A stretch of DNA of 64,000 bases from the NCBI RefSeq assembly GCF_000015565.1, contig NC_008786.1:3286001-3350000 (forward strand), read 5' to 3'. Shown one piece after another: positions 63,856-64,000 of the stretch. Position numbers and translations under genes: made by a program. The stretch is from Verminephrobacter eiseniae EF01-2. Lineage in GTDB: Bacteria; Pseudomonadota; Gammaproteobacteria; Burkholderiales; Burkholderiaceae_C. Position 1 is the first letter of the stretch; every line of letters begins with the position of its first letter. The notes beneath the pieces were generated by a model that did not search any database, was not told the DNA's origin, and was given only the letters and a program-made list of their open reading frames with translations.

Positions 63856-64000
63856 ATGGCTGCAGGTTCAGCACTGACATCCCCTCTCATCCTGGCCCTG
63901 GTCTGCGCCCTGGCTGCCGTGGCTTACGGCATCTGGGCCAGGGGCTGGATTCTTGCCCAAGACCCGGGCAATGCCCGCATGCAGGAGATCGCGGCCGCCA
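63856..64000 (+). CDS. hppA: Membrane-bound H+/Na+-translocating pyrophosphatase, N-terminal fragment
   Basis: The window ends 48 codons into a gene starting [20 protein letters not shown] with AAGAAG-free but clear AAGGAGA ribosome-binding site. The first membrane helix is followed by [20 protein letters not shown] and EIAAA, the usual N-terminus of HppA, including the GNxRMQEIA motif. It would pump ions with PPi energy. The remainder is outside the window. Confidence 0.85.
   Translation, partial: MAAGSALTSPLILALVCALAAVAYGIWARGWILAQDPGNARMQEIAAA

Overview
The window is GC-rich DNA from a betaproteobacterium, most likely Burkholderiales/Comamonadaceae. This is inferred from four intact Bug/TctC-type receptors (plus one broken one) without TctAB membrane partners, the rpsU-yqeY pair, ppa beside an HppA-type proton pyrophosphatase, and a livHMGF ABC operon. 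The load of gene remnants and dispersed repeats would suit a Verminephrobacter-like symbiont, but that genus is only a guess.

Layout. 1-6.6 kb (+): an acyl-CoA catabolic operon (DUF35 partner, thiolase, acyl-CoA ligase, acyl-CoA dehydrogenase, two MaoC-type proteins, Bug receptor). 6.9-10.9 kb: a four-gene minus-strand operon with 4-nt overlaps (class V aminotransferase, unknown protein, Bug receptor, RidA), divergent from a Crp/Fnr regulator with a palindrome between them; then ruvC. 11.8-19.2 kb (-): a polymorphic toxin locus with a two-piece Rhs system, a colicin-E3-like tip and three tandem immunity-like genes. 19.7-21.5 kb: a 7TM-DISM diguanylate cyclase. 21.7-31.9 kb: a C-P lyase locus (phnN and a 2H phosphoesterase on minus; phnGHIJKLM and phnCDE on plus). 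32.1-43.1 kb: catabolic genes (GntR, cupin, NIPSNAP, dehydrogenase, Bug receptors, CMD, MBL hydrolase, PhoD, MaoC) mixed with several genes that have lost their middles. 43.3-57.3 kb: an acquired segment, bounded by an IS4-type transposase fragment and a broken ISAs1 transposase. It holds a transglutaminase-like protein, a CDF metal exporter, a gutted MerR gene, an RND/MMPL exporter fused to a LolA-like domain, an outer-membrane protein, and an unusual operon luxE-like / nifU-like / nifS-like / fatty acyl-AMP ligase / ACP / flavin monooxygenase. 57.7-64 kb: yqeY, rpsU, livFGMH, ppa and the start of hppA.

How the genes work together. The phn block would import phosphonates (PhnCDE), cleave C-P bonds (PhnGHIJKLM) and salvage ribose bisphosphate (PhnN); a Pho-box-like site precedes phnC. 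In the acquired segment, LuxE-like and FAAL proteins would activate acyl groups, the ACP would carry them, NifS/NifU would supply sulfur or Fe-S clusters, and the monooxygenase would oxidise the product. The exporter and outer-membrane genes have their own MerR-type promoter, nearly identical to the one before the CDF gene, which suggests metal control. Three copies of a 161-166-bp element with inverted ends lie at 2.9, 34.6 and 58.8 kb.
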